Part shown: positions 62,752 to 64,000 of the stretch, piece by piece
Position numbering within the stretch: position 1 is the first letter of the stretch
Layout: each line of letters begins with the position of its first letter
Origin: Mesonia maritima
GTDB lineage: Bacteria > Bacteroidota > Bacteroidia > Flavobacteriales > Flavobacteriaceae
Assembly: GCF_042433895.1 (NCBI RefSeq)
Contig: NZ_JBHLUA010000006.1
Coordinates: 62,001 to 126,000 of the forward strand
DNA: 64,000 bases
Direction: 5' to 3'
Notes under the pieces: generated by a model
Seen by the model: the letters and a program-made list of their open reading frames with translations, nothing else
What the model was told of the DNA's origin: nothing
Database searches by the model: none
Position numbers and translations under genes: made by a program

Positions 62752-63593
62752 TCTAATCTTGCTTTAGTGTTTAATTTAGCAAGTAGATTTTTTGCCGTAT
62801 GCGTAGTGTAACTTTTCTTCCTGTATTTTGTAATTGGTTTTATTCCAACAATAGTATTGGTGATAAATAACTCATCTGCTTTTTGTAATTCAAAGGGAGA
62901 GATTGGAGTTTCTTCAATCGTATACCCTTCGGTTTTTTCGATGATCTGAAGTAATTTTTTTCTAATGATTCCATTTAAACAGCCTTCGGTTAACGGTGGT
63001 GTTTTTATAACTTTATCTTTTACTAGAAATAAGTTTCCGTTTAGGGCTTCAACTACAGATTTTTTTTCATTCAGCAACAAACAATTTTGATAATCGTTTT
63101 CTTCAGCATAAATACTTCCGAGAATATTTACGATTTTATTAGTAGATTTTAGAGTAGATAACAATCCGCTAGTGATGTAATGATCTTTAAAAAGTTCTAC
63201 CGTATTTTCTTCTTCAGATAAAGTGTAAAAAGGATTTTCTAATGTAGAGGTTCTAATAATATATTCGATTTCTCTTGAAGTTGGCAAATAAAGTCCGCCT
63301 TCTTTTCGATGAATATTTATTTTAACGCGAACCGATTGATCTGCTAACTTATTTTCTTCAATTAGCTGAAGAATTTCGTTTTCTAAAAACTCCGGACTAA
63401 AACTCATAGGAATTTCCATCCGAAGAATTCGCATAGAAGCCATTAATCGGAAGTAATGATCTTCCCAAAACATTATTTTACCGTTAATTACGCGAATGGT
63501 TTCAAAAAGTCCGTCGCTATAATTATAGGCGCGATTGTTTGGTGTAAGAAAAGTTTCTTTTTCAGCTAAAATTGTTCCGTTAAAATTAATCAT
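62748..63593 (-). CDS. Class IV aminotransferase (branched-chain/aminodeoxychorismate lyase type)
   Basis: The 281 residues have the fold-type IV pattern: YSDGLFETIRV near the N-terminus, the PLP Lys in LLSTLKSTNKIVN (about 155), and VVEALNGNLFLVKDKVIKTPPLTEGCLNGIIRK (key E, G-N-x-F, TP, G-x-x-x-G-I). It fits PabC or BCAA transaminases; the substrate is not fixed by sequence alone. A terminator-like hairpin lies directly before the ATG. Confidence 0.88.
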   Translation of the reverse strand: MINFNGTILAEKETFLTPNNRAYNYSDGLFETIRVINGKIMFWEDHYFRLMASMRILRMEIPMSFSPEFLENEILQLIEENKLADQSVRVKINIHRKEGGLYLPTSREIEYIIRTSTLENPFYTLSEEENTVELFKDHYITSGLLSTLKSTNKIVNILGSIYAEENDYQNCLLLNEKKSVVEALNGNLFLVKDKVIKTPPLTEGCLNGIIRKKLLQIIEKTEGYTIEETPISPFELQKADELFITNTIVGIKPITKYRKKSYTTHTAKNLLAKLNTKARLD

Positions 63594-63627
63594 AAAAAAC
63601 CCCGATTATATGGTTATAAAATCGGGG
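63594..63627 (-). terminator. Hairpin abutting the aminotransferase start
   Basis: On the minus strand CCCCGATT pairs with AATCGGGG around a 12-base loop, followed by TTTTTT and then the ATG of the aminotransferase. It can end the START-like gene's transcript and would reduce read-through into the aminotransferase. Confidence 0.7.
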
Positions 63628-63653
63628 CAAATATACTTATTCTATGTGGTTTC

Positions 63654-64000
63654 TTAAGCGGAACCTAAGACATGTTTTAAATCTGAAACCATATTTTCCC
63701 AAAGCATTTTTCCTTCGCGAACATCATCTTCATCGTCTGCAAAATCGGTTATCATTAAAGAAACATCTTTGGTAATTTCGTCTACTTGAATACGAATTTC
63801 AAAAAAATAGGGCTCGTCTTCGTCATCAACCCAGCGTAATTTTATGCGTTCACCACTTTTTTTGCTTACTAATTTGGCTTGCTCTTCGCTTCCTTCCCAA
63901 ATAAAGGTGAATAATTCTCCACGCGAATTTACATTGTCTGCAAACCACTCACTTAAACCTGAAGGTGTTGAAATATATTGATATAATAATGATGGAGAGG
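63654..64000 (-). CDS. START-like/SRPBCC-domain protein, partial
   Basis: The visible part, about 115 residues, has the Bacteroidota START-like pattern: LYQYISTPSGLSEWFADNVNSRGE, WEGSEEQAKLV and the terminal MVSDLKHVLGSA (key positions). The fold is a hydrophobic-ligand pocket like AHSA1. The start, perhaps 15 residues further, lies beyond position 64000. No ligand is known. Confidence 0.8.
   Translation of the reverse strand, partial: SPSLLYQYISTPSGLSEWFADNVNSRGELFTFIWEGSEEQAKLVSKKSGERIKLRWVDDEDEPYFFEIRIQVDEITKDVSLMITDFADDEDDVREGKMLWENMVSDLKHVLGSA

Overview
The window looks like chromosomal DNA of a marine-type Flavobacteriaceae (Bacteroidota). Supporting signs are very A+T-rich DNA, a fused lpxC-fabZ gene, a PorX-type response regulator with a PglZ domain, DUF4290, BatA/von Willebrand proteins, Bacteroidota lipoprotein signals (L-S-C-S/K/G) and many promoters of the TTG-N18-23-TAnnTTTG type known for the Bacteroidota primary sigma factor. 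Genus and species cannot be read from the sequence alone.

Layout. 1-5.0 kb: 5' part of a TamB/AsmA-like giant protein, then a TPR-lipoprotein histidine kinase with its response regulator. 5.1-8.7 kb: a 1202-residue surface protein joining a degenerate metallophosphoesterase, a FAM20/CotH-kinase-like core and an outer-membrane barrel. 8.8-10.6 kb: an AhpD-like protein, a GAF-HisKA protein without ATPase domain, and a single-domain receiver. 10.6-19.1 kb: the only clearly accessory block, made of a TetR repressor, three matching operators, a TolC/MFP/RND efflux operon, then a membrane adenylate cyclase and a small membrane protein, ending at a tRNA-Arg(UCU) gene. The efflux genes look richer in G+C than their surroundings.

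19-32 kb: aldehyde dehydrogenase, CorA, a D-rich lipoprotein, a TVP38 protein, TruA, DUF2461, a prohibitin, a vWA protein, FabG and a double M16 peptidase lipoprotein. 32-39.4 kb: a leftward run HD phosphohydrolase - lpxD - lpxC/fabZ - lpxA - efp - second LpxD-like - NTF2-like - sucD, linking lipid A synthesis with translation and central metabolism. 39.3-45 kb: porX, tsaE, a tiny lipoprotein overlapping a membrane protein, alanine dehydrogenase, small unknowns, MsrA. 45-53.6 kb: LolD-like ATPase, TIGR02757, GAF histidine kinase, BatA protein, a dihydroorotase homologue lacking the metal HxH motif, a DUF4870-like protein, carboxylesterase, MBL hydrolase. 53.6-64 kb: a conserved unknown, MurA with Asp in place of the fosfomycin-target Cys, DUF4290, DUF493, an AAA-recQ-fmt coupled operon, HU, YqgE, a class IV aminotransferase and a START-like protein cut by the window end.

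No CRISPR array, insertion sequence, prophage or rRNA was seen. The strongest candidates for something new are the phosphatase-like/kinase-like/barrel protein at 5.1-8.7 kb, the AhpD/GAF-HisKA/receiver operon, the three-operator TetR-RND-cyclase block, the lipoprotein/membrane-protein overlap at 41.5-42.2 kb and the terminator-like hairpin inside tsaE.
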